Shown: positions 42,808-52,907 of the stretch, in pieces
How positions within the stretch are numbered: position 1 is the stretch's first letter
Layout: every line of letters begins with the position of its first letter
Source: Chenopodium formosanum
Taxonomy: Eukaryota; Streptophyta; Magnoliopsida; Caryophyllales; Amaranthaceae
Length of the DNA: 64,000 bases
Direction of reading: 5' to 3'
Assembly (NCBI GenBank): GCA_024500155.1
Contig: CM044867.1
Span: forward strand, 15,414,632 to 15,478,631
Made by a program: the position numbers and the translations under genes
Notes under the pieces: generated by a model
Told to the model about the DNA's origin: nothing
The model's database searches: none
What the model saw: the letters and a program-made list of their open reading frames with translations, nothing else

Positions 42808-44147
42808 TTTGGAGGAAGGGTCGAGCTTTGGACCTTAAGCAAGCGCTTCCCGGGAGGCAACCCGGAGTTTCTAACCTTTCTCTTTGATTTTTGATTTTTC
42901 TCATTTTTGTTTCTTTTATTACTTTGTCTTTTCTTTTACTTTTCTCTTTATTTGGATTTTTAGGATGTTCGTTTGTGGGATTGGAACTCAACAAGCTTTT
43001 TATGATGGATGGAAGGTGTACATGGCACAAATCATATTTTGTTCGATTTCAATCGAAATTTGAGGTAAAAGGGTAAAAAATTTTAGAAATGTGAGATAGG
43101 AAATTCATATTTTGAATAATGGAGGAAATTGATACTTTGTGAATTTTTGAGGTGTGCACATGAATTTTCAACTTTGAGGACTTTGAAAATAATTTTTGCT
43201 ACTGCCTATGTTGTTCCTCATCACCATCATGATTCATGTGCGCACCCAAATAGGCAGCAAGTATTAAAAATTTTGAGAAATAAAAAAGAAGGAAGGATAC
43301 GGCATAGGGTGTGCGGCCGCACACAAGCCATGTGCGGGCGCACATGGCTGGACGACCTTTATCTTCCTTCTTCCTCCTTTTTCCCTTCATTTCTACCATT
43401 CCTCTATCTCCCTCACGGCACTCCCTCACCCTAACCCTCCTTGTGCGCACCATTTCACCCCCATTCACCATCAAAATTCACTTAATTCTTCACTAAAATC
43501 ACTCCATTTTCAATCAAAATCACTCACAAACTTTCCTACACTACAAATTCCTCACAATTTGACCCAAATTTCACTCACTCTCTCTCTTACATATTGAGGC
43601 CGAAAATTTGGGGGTTTTGTGTGAAGTTGGAATTGCTTGCTCAAATCTGGTTTATCTTGCTTCTTTGATGGTATAATCACTAATCCTTGCTTTTATTTTG
43701 TCAATTATATCATAAATTTGCATGATTTACAATTTTGTATGAGTATGAATATTGTAGTACTGATTTTGTGATTTTTGTTGATTGTTCTTGATTTTGGTTG
43801 TGAATTAGTGATAATTGTTGATTGATTTTGCATGACATTGTGTTGTTTGTTGATGTTGTAGCAATTTTCATCAATTTTGGTTGAATTCTTGAAAGTTGAA
43901 AATTTGGAAAATTGGTAGTAAGTGGTGATATTGGAATTGGCTTTGTGTTTTGGTCTTGGATTGCTTGAAAGGAATTTTTCTTGGTACATTGGAATTATTG
44001 ATTGGATTGGATTTGGTTTGGTTGAAAGAAATTGTGAAATTGGAAGTTTGGTGATTTTTGGTAGTAAGCGTCGAATTTAGGTGTGGTGTTCTTGGTTCTT
44101 TGGTTGATTCCTTGATTGGTTGTTGGTGATTTCTTATACCTCTCAAA
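42808..44147 (+). other. Spacer between protease and second ORF of element C
   Basis: No gene is visible in about 1.3 kb. Contents: a hairpin with CCGGG/CCCGG around AGGCAA (42850-42865) after the words GACCTTAAGCAAGCG; two GTGCG palindromes (43311-43343) like those in the LTR; then AT-rich leader-like sequence up to the ATG at 44148. Confidence 0.6.
43311..43343. repeat. Internal copy of the GTGCG-NN-CGCAC palindromes
   Basis: Units at 43311 (GC centre) and 43332 (GG centre), 21 bp apart as in the LTRs, about 0.8 kb before the second ORF. Confidence 0.8.
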
Positions 44148-45947
44148 ATGTCTAAATACCTAAAGAAACTCACCAAAAAGAGAAAAACCGATGTTAGCAT
44201 CGAAGAGCCTCCCCGCCCAAGCACCTCCTCTAGGCCTAGTACATCTTCTAGGCCTAGTACTTCCAACCCATCTTCTACTCAAACACAACCTCCAACCTCT
44301 CTTCCAAAGAAGAAAAATTTCACAGAAAAACTTAAAGCCTTCTACCAAAATCTCAAAGATGAAAGATCCCTCAAACAAACCCGCCATTACTTTTAACCCG
44401 ATATGTTGAAGTTGGGGATTGATGATGATGTGCGGTCTTTGCTTTTGAACTTGAGATTGGGGACTTTCATTGCCGATGCTTACCGCACTTACAAGGAGCC
44501 TACCTTGGAATTTTTGGCTACCTTGGAGCTAGTACCCATTGGAGGGGTATATAGAGTGCGGTTCCAATTATTCAACCAAGTTTTTGACCAATCTTTGGAG
44601 GAGTTCAACGCTGCTTTGGACTTTGATCCCCATGGGGATATTATTAACGTTGAACACTTCATCTTCCCGGAATATGATCAAGATTCTTGGTGGGAAGACA
44701 TCTCCGGTGGTAGTGAGTTCATTGCCAACAAGGCCAAGATCTCGGACGTGTTCCAACCTTGCCTTAGGGTTGTGCATCGTCTATTGGGGTATGTCTTGTT
44801 CCCCAAGCAAGAGATGGGGAAATTGAGCAAATTGGAGCTCAAGGTACTTTGGCTTTCTACTCGCCCGGAGTTTGTGGGCCGGTTGAACTTGGGCTACATC
44901 TTTGCCCAATATTGCTTGGAACTCCGCAAGAGAAGGTCGGGAGAGATCCCTTGTGGGGGTATGGTGACTAGGCTCGTGACTCGCCTTCGCCTCAATGATT
45001 ATCTTCCATTTTGTAGGGAGATAGGGGATGCGGCCTCCATCTATCTTGATAAGCAATAATTGGGCCAAATCCAATTTATCTTCAAGGGTTTCAGTGAAGG
45101 GAGATATGAGTGGCTAAGGGGCAACGAGCATTGGTGCTTCTTGCTTAACCCTCGATTGACTTCTTTGGCTAGGGTTGCCAACAATGTGTGGCATGTTCCA
45201 AGGTCCTTCCGGCATCCCAACTATGATTCCGAGGAGGATGAAGAAGAAGAAGAAGATGAAGAAGAACAACAAGATCAACAACAACAACAACAACAACATT
45301 TCTCTCCTCTCCAACAAGCTTCCCATGAGCAAGAACAAGAGCAAGGGCAACATGCTTTTGCCAATGATAACTTGAGAGCTCTTAGTGAGCAAATGAGTGG
45401 ATTGAAAATCCACATTGATGGCATGTACGATCAAGACTTTGGGGCACTCTATGACCAAGTAAGAGGTATTCAAGAAGTGCAACAAGGTATGTTTTCACAA
45501 TAACAACAACTTTATGATATGAAAGTTAACCGTGGGAACATCAATCCCCCGGTTAACTATCCATATTTCCCGCCCCAACAAGGTCCTCTACCTTCGTTTG
45601 GGCATCCTTATTGGTCGGGGCCTCCTAACCCCGACACCGAGCGTCGCTACTACCCGGATGAGCATGGAAACTATGATTACAAGGCTCCGGGTGGTAGTGA
45701 CTATAGGGGGGATCCTAACTACCCCCATGTCCATCCTAACCACCCTTTTGAGCTCACTTTGCCCGATAGCTACACCCCTCTTGCTCCTTGGCAACAAGAT
45801 CTTTTCAAGGGGCATTATGGGTGGCCCGATGGGTACACCGGAGGATGGGACCCTTACCCTCATCCCTTCGATGACCCCGAGCGCAACAGAGACCCCGATG
45901 GGGCCGGGCCTAGTGGGAGTGGTGGTGGTGGTGGTGGTAGTTATTAG
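44148..45947 (+). pseudogene. Second ORF of element C (Athila ORF/env-position protein), three in-frame TAA stops
   Basis: A single frame of 600 codons runs from the ATG at 44148, interrupted by TAA at 44394, 45057 and 45501. The N-terminus is basic and then Ser/Pro/Arg-rich with repeated RPSTSS. The central part (44403-45230) has the look of the Athila-specific protein found downstream of pol in these elements (LTLEFLATLE-like helices, LPFCREIG). A Glu-rich and then Gln-rich tract (45235-45300, CAA repeats) follows, then a Pro/Tyr/Gly-rich tail. In Athila elements this position is often called env-like. I see no signal peptide or membrane segment, so an envelope role is not supported here. 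At least the 45501 stop, inside a CAA run, fits CAA to TAA. Confidence 0.7.
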
Positions 45948-48613
45948 TTCCCTTTTAGCTTCTCATGCTTTTTACCTCCATCCCTTATATTTTTGATACT
46001 TGCTTTGTTTTGATTTGGGATGTTGAGATGTATTTTCTATCTAGCTTGGGGGAACTAGTAACTTGCTCGGTGACCTTGTTGTTGTTGTGTACATATGTTA
46101 GTTGTTGGCATGTTTATTTTCTTTCCTCTTTTTGGTTTCCCCACTTTTCTTGATCTCTAGGCTACCTTCCTTGTAGCTAGCTTGTTTACCCTATTCGCTT
46201 GGATGTTTGTTGTTTGTGGAGATGCTTTGCTTGACATGTTGTTGTTGATATTCCCTTAAATCCAAATCCCTCAATCTAAATCCCTTTAATCCAAATCTTG
46301 TAGCTTAGAGTAGTTCTTTAGTTAGTTTAGTTTTAGCATTTTTTTTCCCTTAGTTGTATATATTTCTTACTTTGTTTATTTTCTTTTATTTGTTCTTTTC
46401 TTTTCTTTGTTTTGAACTTACTAACCATTTTCTTTGTTCATAGTTTCTTTTATTTCTTTTTCTCACTTGGTTCCTTGAAGAGCTTATGGATATGGAATGC
46501 TACGAGGTGGTTTCTTATTGCTTCGTTTATTTTGCTATGCTTGGAATCCCGGTGAGACCTTTCTTATTTTTCTCTTTATTTTACTTGGTTCCATAGAATA
46601 GGATTAGTTTAGGAGAAGTTGAATGGTTCGAGGATGGATGCTTGTTAACACGTAATGTGTTTGGGATCGGTGACTTTGTTGTCTATCGATCACTTGTTTG
46701 TCGATTGGGATTTTTATGTGTTTAACATGCTTTCTAGACCTTTGCATGATTTTCTCCTATGTTTTCCTTTCCTATGTCTCCATTTTCTTTTCTTTTACTT
46801 TCTTTTATTTTCCCTTTTTCTCTTATTTTCTTTTATTTTTCTTTTTGTTTTTGTTGTGATTTTGAGGCATTGTTTTTCATTTCTTTTCTTTTGAGATGAA
46901 CATTGTACATTGGACTTGTCTTTTGCATGACTTTCTTCCTAGGTTGTAAAGGTATGCACGGTTTGAGACTATGTTTGGTTGACTCTAAGATAGTGTATGC
47001 TAGGGTAGTTGGTTTGAACTAGGAGGATCATGAAGCCGGATTCTACTTGTTTGTGGTATGTTGGTAGTTGCTTCCTATAGTTGATTTGACACCATTAGTG
47101 AGTTTTTGCCATAACCTTGTGAGGTTACTTATTTTTCTAGCCTTCAACATTCCTTGTATGAGCGGCGTGGATCCTTGACTATGCAAACCTAATCTTATAA
47201 AGCTTGATGTATGATTCTCAAACACGAGACCGAATTATCTAGGAAGGACAAAGGCACATTTTTCGGGGTGGTATTTTCATTTTTACTTTATTTTGCTATT
47301 TTCTTTTATTTTTGGGTTTACATTTGCCTTCTTGCAACCATTTGAGCCTAATCCCTTCTTTTCAAGCCACATCTTTAGTTATTTGACCTTTTGTTTCATT
47401 TTCTACTTTTCTTGATTTTTGTGAAGCAATATGATCATTTGAGATGAAGTTTGTGGTGGTTAAGTTGGAAATTTGGTTTTTAATGAAAGCAAGATTGTGT
47501 TTTTGATTTCTTTGTGAATAATGGCAAATGAGTTTGAGTAAAAGCCGTCGTATGTTATAAAAGGCATGGACAAATAAGTGCAAAAGTTGTAAAAGCCGTC
47601 CCAAGTTACAAAAGGCAAGGACTTTGCAATTGCATTATAAAAAACAAAACAAAAAAAAATGTGAAAAGTGAAAAATTCAAAAATATTTTGTTGTATTATT
47701 TTCTCCTACTAAGCATTGAGGACAATGCTCCATTTTAGCTTGGGGGAGAAGCGTGTACGCTTTTTGTATATATTTTTGTGAGTATAGCTTCAAGTAAGCT
47801 TGGGGGTGTTGTTTTTGTTTGGTAATTTCTTGATTGTGGTGTTAAGGATTGATCGTTAACAACCTAATTTAAATTTTTAGGAATATCACCAAATTTTTCA
47901 CGTTTTAGGAATATCACCAAATTTTTAAATTTTTAGCCTACCTTCACCCTTTATGCCTTACGTTACAACCTTGGGGAAAGACCTTTTGACCTAGATAGTT
48001 GAGTCACTATTCGGGGGAGAGCATCATGGGTCATTGCCTAAGGAAAGGGGATGCATAGTCAAGATGTCGAGTAGCCTAAAATATTTCTTTTTCCGGTTCC
48101 TTCGAGGAATCATTGGGACACTCACTAAAGGGAGATTTGAGACTAGTGGGAAGAACGCGGTAAGATTGTTTGGGATGAAAGTGAATTGTGATAACTAGTT
48201 CCTATGCCTAGCATACCCTATGTTTCAATCAACCTTGGATATCTTGAAACGTGCATACCTTAACTACTTGAGAAAGATTGTCATTCATTTGTTTTATAGT
48301 CTTTATGTTGATTCATTTCGTAAAGGTTTGTTTTTCTTTCTTTTAATTCTTTGGTTTGCCTCATTGATGTTTGGTTGAGAGTTATGGGTCAAACGCTTAG
48401 GATACCCTTACGAGACCTCACTCGTCCTCATAGGCGACTTTGGGGTTTAAAGGGCTTGTTGTAGCTAAAAACAACCGTGATTCCTACGACAATGAGTATT
48501 AGTGTATATTCTTATCTTGAGTCTTTCTTTTTCGTTTTTAATAATATTTTCATCCTCTCTTTTCCTTGCTTGGTTTTGCTCGAGGACGAGCAAAAGTTTA
48601 GCTTGGGGGAATA
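45948..48613 (+). other. 3' non-coding region of element C with hairpins and polypurine tract
   Basis: About 2.7 kb without a gene, rich in TTTTC and GTTTG words. Shared blocks with D: two copies of the GCCGTC ... GGCAnGGAC motif (47544-47571 and 47595-47622), an AGGA-loop hairpin (47712-47729), a GGTTCC/GGAATC stem near 48094, a conserved block (48410-48496), a second AGGA-loop hairpin (48574-48595) and the polypurine tract ending at 48613. Extra AGCTTGGGGG copies occur near 46047, 47738 and 47809. Confidence 0.75.
48574..48595 (+). promoter_or_regulatory. AGGA-loop hairpin before the polypurine tract (C)
   Basis: Nine-bp stem TTTTGCTCG/CGAGCAAAA with loop AGGA. The outermost pair is T-A here and C-G in element D. 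Confidence 0.75.
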
Positions 48614-49730
48614 TGATGAGTGACATTTTTGGCACTCATTTGGTTTCTTTTTGGATGATTATTATTTCATTTTATCTCTCTTTTCTTTAGTTTTCCTTGG
48701 TTTTATTCTTGTTTTCCTCATTTTATGCTTTTTGTAGTTTATTTCTCTTTTTCATGTCTTTTTCTAGTTTATTTGTTATTTTTCTCTTTTACTTGTTTTT
48801 TATCTTTTGCTTGTATGTGGTAATCGATTGTCCAAGAATTCCCGAGCCTCCTCTCTATTATTTTTCATTGCTTTTATGCCTAGAGAATGTGCAAGAAGTT
48901 TCAAGTCAAAGGTGGATCCAAGGGGCAAGCTTCAAGGTTTTGTTTGTGCCTTATTCATGGCTTTCATTCTTCAAGAAGTTCAAGAAAGTTTCTGCCTACC
49001 TTGTCCTCCATCATCATCATCATAGGTGCGTACATCACTTGAGCTAAGACGAAGAGAAGAAGGGGAGGAAACCCAGGAACGTGCGGGCGCACACAGGGAG
49101 TGTGCGGCCGCACACCAGGCACGTGCGGGCGCACATGCCTGGGTGTGTCCCGTGCGTGCCTTTCTCCCTCCTCCGAGCGCCCGCACTTACGAGGGTCTAT
49201 TTCATGTACATGTGTGTGATTAATTGAGGTTTGGCCATCTTTGATTAATACACTAGATTGCATTGTAAGTATGCTATGACACGGACAATTGATTAGTAGA
49301 CTTGCAATTTCACGATTGAGGTGCTTTGTTATGTTCCCTAGTTAGTGTTTAGCATAGTTGACGCTAGTTAGACCTCTAGGTGAACCACCTTAGCATGCTC
49401 TTTTGGATACATGATAGTTTTCCCTCATATCGATTGACTTAGTTGGTTTGACCTCCCAAATTACCAATTCCATTGTGAATGTATGTGGATCCATTGCCCT
49501 AGTGTTTTAGATCGATTAAATACAAGTTTGCATACCTAGTTTAGACCTAGTCCTACTTCAAACCCCTTTTGTTTCCGAAATAGCTTAATCTAGACTTCGT
49601 GCACTTAACATCATTCCCTTGGGATTCGACCTTGACTTGCCGCTAGACTATTAGGGGTTGGTTAAGCATATAAATATTGTTTGATAGGGCAAGGTGGTAG
49701 CCCAACGACCTACCATTCCTAGCCACGTCA
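48614..49730 (+). mobile_element. 3' LTR of element C, 1117 bp, internally deleted
   Basis: It matches 29500-31124 at both ends (TGATGAGTGAC and CCACGTCA) but lacks about 508 bp corresponding to roughly 30092-30600, including the TATA box. Palindromes at 49081, 49102 and 49123 (GG, GC, GG centres) keep the 21-bp period but differ in order from the 5' LTR. Several substitutions separate the two LTRs, so C is older than D. Confidence 0.9.
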
Positions 49731-50778
49731 GCATGCCCAAAGGAAAGTTATCCACTTCCAAAAATTGACAGCTTGGTCGATTCAACAACCGGTCATGCCT
49801 TGATGATTTTTATGGATGCCTATTCCTGCTTCCATCAGATACCTCTGTGGAAAAAACATCAAGAAAAGACGGCCTTCGTCATTAATCAGGGGTTATTCTG
49901 TTATATTGTGATGCCGTTTGGCTTGAAGAATGCGCCGGCTACGTTCCAACGGATGATTAATACAGTCTTCATTAATAAAATTGGGAGGAATGTAGAGGCG
50001 TATATTGATGACATGATAGTCAAATCCAAGCAGCAGGCGGATCATCTTGCTGATCTCCGAGAAACCTTCACCACACTTAGGCGGCATAAGGTTATGTTAA
50101 ATCCTAAGAAATGCGTCTTTGGTGTTGAGTCTGGGAAGTTTCTCGGATTCCTAATTGATCAAAGGGGGATAGAGGCTAACCCTGTGAAAATACAGGCGGT
50201 AATTGACATGAAGTCACCCCGCAATGTCAAGGAAGTTCAGAGACTCACCGGTTGCCTGGCCGCCTTGGGGAGGTTCCTCAGCCGGTTAGGTGACAAATGC
50301 CTTTACTTCTTCCAAGCAATCAGGAAGAAGACTAGATTTGAATGGGGGGATGATGCTGAGGCGGCATTCCAAAAGTTGAAAGAACACTTGCACTCTTTTC
50401 CAAGGCTTGTTAGTCCTTTTCCAAGAGAGAAGTTGTACATGTACCTAGCCGTCTCAGACCATGCTCTCAGTGCCGTTCTCCTTGCTAAACGAGACGGTAC
50501 ACAGCTCCCGGTATATTTCATTAGCCATGTGTTAAAAAATGCTGAACTTCGGTACCCCATGGTGGAAAATTTTGGTCTTGCTCTATATATGGCCTTCAAA
50601 AAGTTGAAGCCATACTTTCTGGCACATCCGGTGGTAATCTACACCGACCAGCCCCTCAAGCGGCCAATGTCCACTCTGAAGTCATCCGGCAGAATGTTGA
50701 AATGGGTTATTGAAATGCAAAGTCTTGAAATCTCCTACGAACCAAGGAAAGTAGTGAAAGGTCAGGCGTTTGCCGACT
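49731..50778 (+). pseudogene. Reverse transcriptase and RNase H connection of element E
   Basis: The frame resumes at ACPKESYPLP directly after the C insertion and is open for the whole segment. RT motifs in order: motif A LMIFMDAYSCFHQI (catalytic Asp present), MPFGLKNAPATFQR, and motif C AYIDDMIVKS. The thumb and connection follow (FLGFLIDQRGIEANP, LTGCLAALGRFLSRL), and the RNase H-like strand VYFISHVLKNAELRYP. It is cut by element H at 50778; the last residues, KGQAFADF, are completed at 59527. Coordinates include the 5-bp target CGACT (50774-50778). The RT core looks catalytically complete, although the element as a whole is dead. Confidence 0.92.
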
Positions 50779-52887
50779 TGTAGACACCTAAAAATGTCTC
50801 CCCAAAACCAAACCCGATGATGAACAACCTTTCACCGCCATTATTGGTCGGGCTGAGTATTTAATCTTTGGAGTGCTTAAATCATGTTCAATCTCAATAC
50901 ATTTCATAAACAAATCCAATTCATAGCCCATTTTCCCAAATCATAACTTATTTTCCTCTTTTCGTGCCTTTAAGCCCAAATAATTCATTTCGTGTCCATT
51001 AAAAATCATTCGTTTCGTGCCCTTTTTATAAAAACGTTTAGAACAGTTTATTTTGGTCCATAATCTGGATCCAATTGTTAAATATTTGGATAGGGCTTTA
51101 AAAGAGCTTTCCAACAATATATTATAAGCCCAAATCCGAGTTATAACGAATAAGTTATGGTTAAAATACTAAACTGAGTCTAAATCGAACCTAAGCCCAC
51201 CTTACCTACGACCCAATGATCATGTGGAGGGTCCAAAGGATTTACTCTCGTTCCTAATCCAATTAGGATTAATTGGAAGCTTCTATAAGCTTCTAAAAGA
51301 TCTTAATTATCCTTTTTGAAAAGATAAGATTAAAGCATTTGAAATTGAATAAAACTTTTATTTTTGAAAGTCCTAATTCTATTCGAATTGAAAGACGTTC
51401 AAAGATTGACAGATATTATTTTCGTGCTTCATAGTTTTTATCTGATTCTTAAATGGTTGGATAGCTCTTGAAATTATCTTTCCAATGATATATTATAATA
51501 ATAATTCCGAGCTATAACGAAAAAGATATAAAAGAAATATGAAACTCTATCCAAAACTGACACCGTCCCACTATTTCGGTTATATCTTTTATTCTACAAA
51601 ATATTTTAATCTGATTCCAATTGAGTTAGAAAGTAGACTTCAAGAGCTTTCCAACGATATCTTATTCATCTTATTCCAATTTCTGGATCAAAAGATATGA
51701 TAAAAACAAAAACCGCAAAAACTGCTGTCTATCACAAGAGTTTTATCCGATTCGAATTCTTATCTTTTCTTGATTCGACCCCTCTTTTTTCCCTATAAAT
51801 AGAGGTCATATCTCCCCTTTTTCAATCATCAACAAGATTGATCACCAAATCATTCTCTCTTCCTCTCTCCCTACACCAAAAATCATTCTCTCTCCCTACA
51901 CCAAAAATATTCTCTCCTCTCTCTCTTGCTCTAGCCTAAATTCTAGCCACCCTATTCTCTCATTTTATATCCCTTAAGCACTCTAAGGAGTCCATACAAT
52001 ACCCGAAGTTCTATACTTAAAACAAGGCGTGAAAGGTATAATTAACTGAGGGTTTGGACCAAATCAACTCTACTTTTTATTAATTTAATTTCAATTTGAT
52101 TTATTTTTATTGAAGTTACTAACAATTTATTCATGATGTAGCAATTTAAAGGAACGCGCGGAAAGTGAGTAATTAATCACTTAATTACTCTTATTTTTAT
52201 TTCTTATTGCTAGTGTCATGATTAGGTTTATTTTTATTTGATTTGACTAACGATATTATTGTTGAATTGCTTCCAATATTAATGTTTGTTCTATTATTTA
52301 TTTATGATCACCATATTGCATGTTTAAGAGAATATGTAATTGAAAATCACGCCTAATAAGATAATTTGGACAACCGATTTAAGTTCCTTTTTAATCTTGT
52401 TGTTTAATCAAGTGATCACTAATATAATAGAATTATATGTTGCATTAATATTCAACCAATTTAGCATAATAATAGTTTGGAGCGAATTGAATATTTGTTT
52501 GTATGCCTTTGAGATCACAGGAATACTTTTCAATATAAGAATCGAGTAGAGGCCAATACGGGCGAATGTGACTCCATGACTCACTTCGTACCATCATCCC
52601 CGATCCTCCTTTCGTGGTTCCGAACCATATGGAGTAAGTAATCTCATGGATTATGAATGGGGTGTAACCTTCACGGGTCAATCGTTGTTGCCTATCGTTG
52701 TCCCTTAATCGTGGTTGCCTTAAATGATCCGTGAACGGTTTACAAGTTCCTTAAAAACTTGTTGGCGGCTCCCTACTTTATTTGTCCCTAATCGTTGTCC
52801 CTAATCGTTGTGTCAATTCCCAATTCCTATGAGTTCCAAGCATATTCACAACATGCTTACGTAGGCGCGCTTCGAACGACGCCTACA
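50779..52887 (+). mobile_element. 5' LTR of element H, 2109 bp
   Basis: It starts TGTAGACACC and ends GCCTACA. Element H (50779-59526) is flanked by CGACT (50774-50778 and 59527-59531). I noticed one single-base length difference (near 50881) and two substitutions (near 52697 and 52828) against the 3' LTR, so insertion is recent. A TATAAATAG box lies at 51794. Three loosely similar copies of a CTTTCCAAYGATATATTAT-type motif occur at 51107, 51478 and 51647. Confidence 0.95.
51794..51801 (+). promoter_or_regulatory. TATA box of the H 5' LTR
   Basis: CCCTATAAATAGAGG, identical at 58433-58440 in the 3' LTR. Confidence 0.7.
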
Positions 52888-52890
52888 ATT

Positions 52891-52907
52891 TGGCGACTCC
52901 ACTGGGG
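52891..52907 (+). promoter_or_regulatory. Primer-binding site of element H, Tat/Ogre type
   Basis: TGGCGACTCCACTGGGG, 3 nt after the LTR, identical to that of element B. Confidence 0.85.

Noticed and set aside
44148..45947. A true envelope glycoprotein in element C
   Set aside because: The position fits the so-called env-like gene of Athila, but no signal peptide, transmembrane helix or cleavage site is visible.
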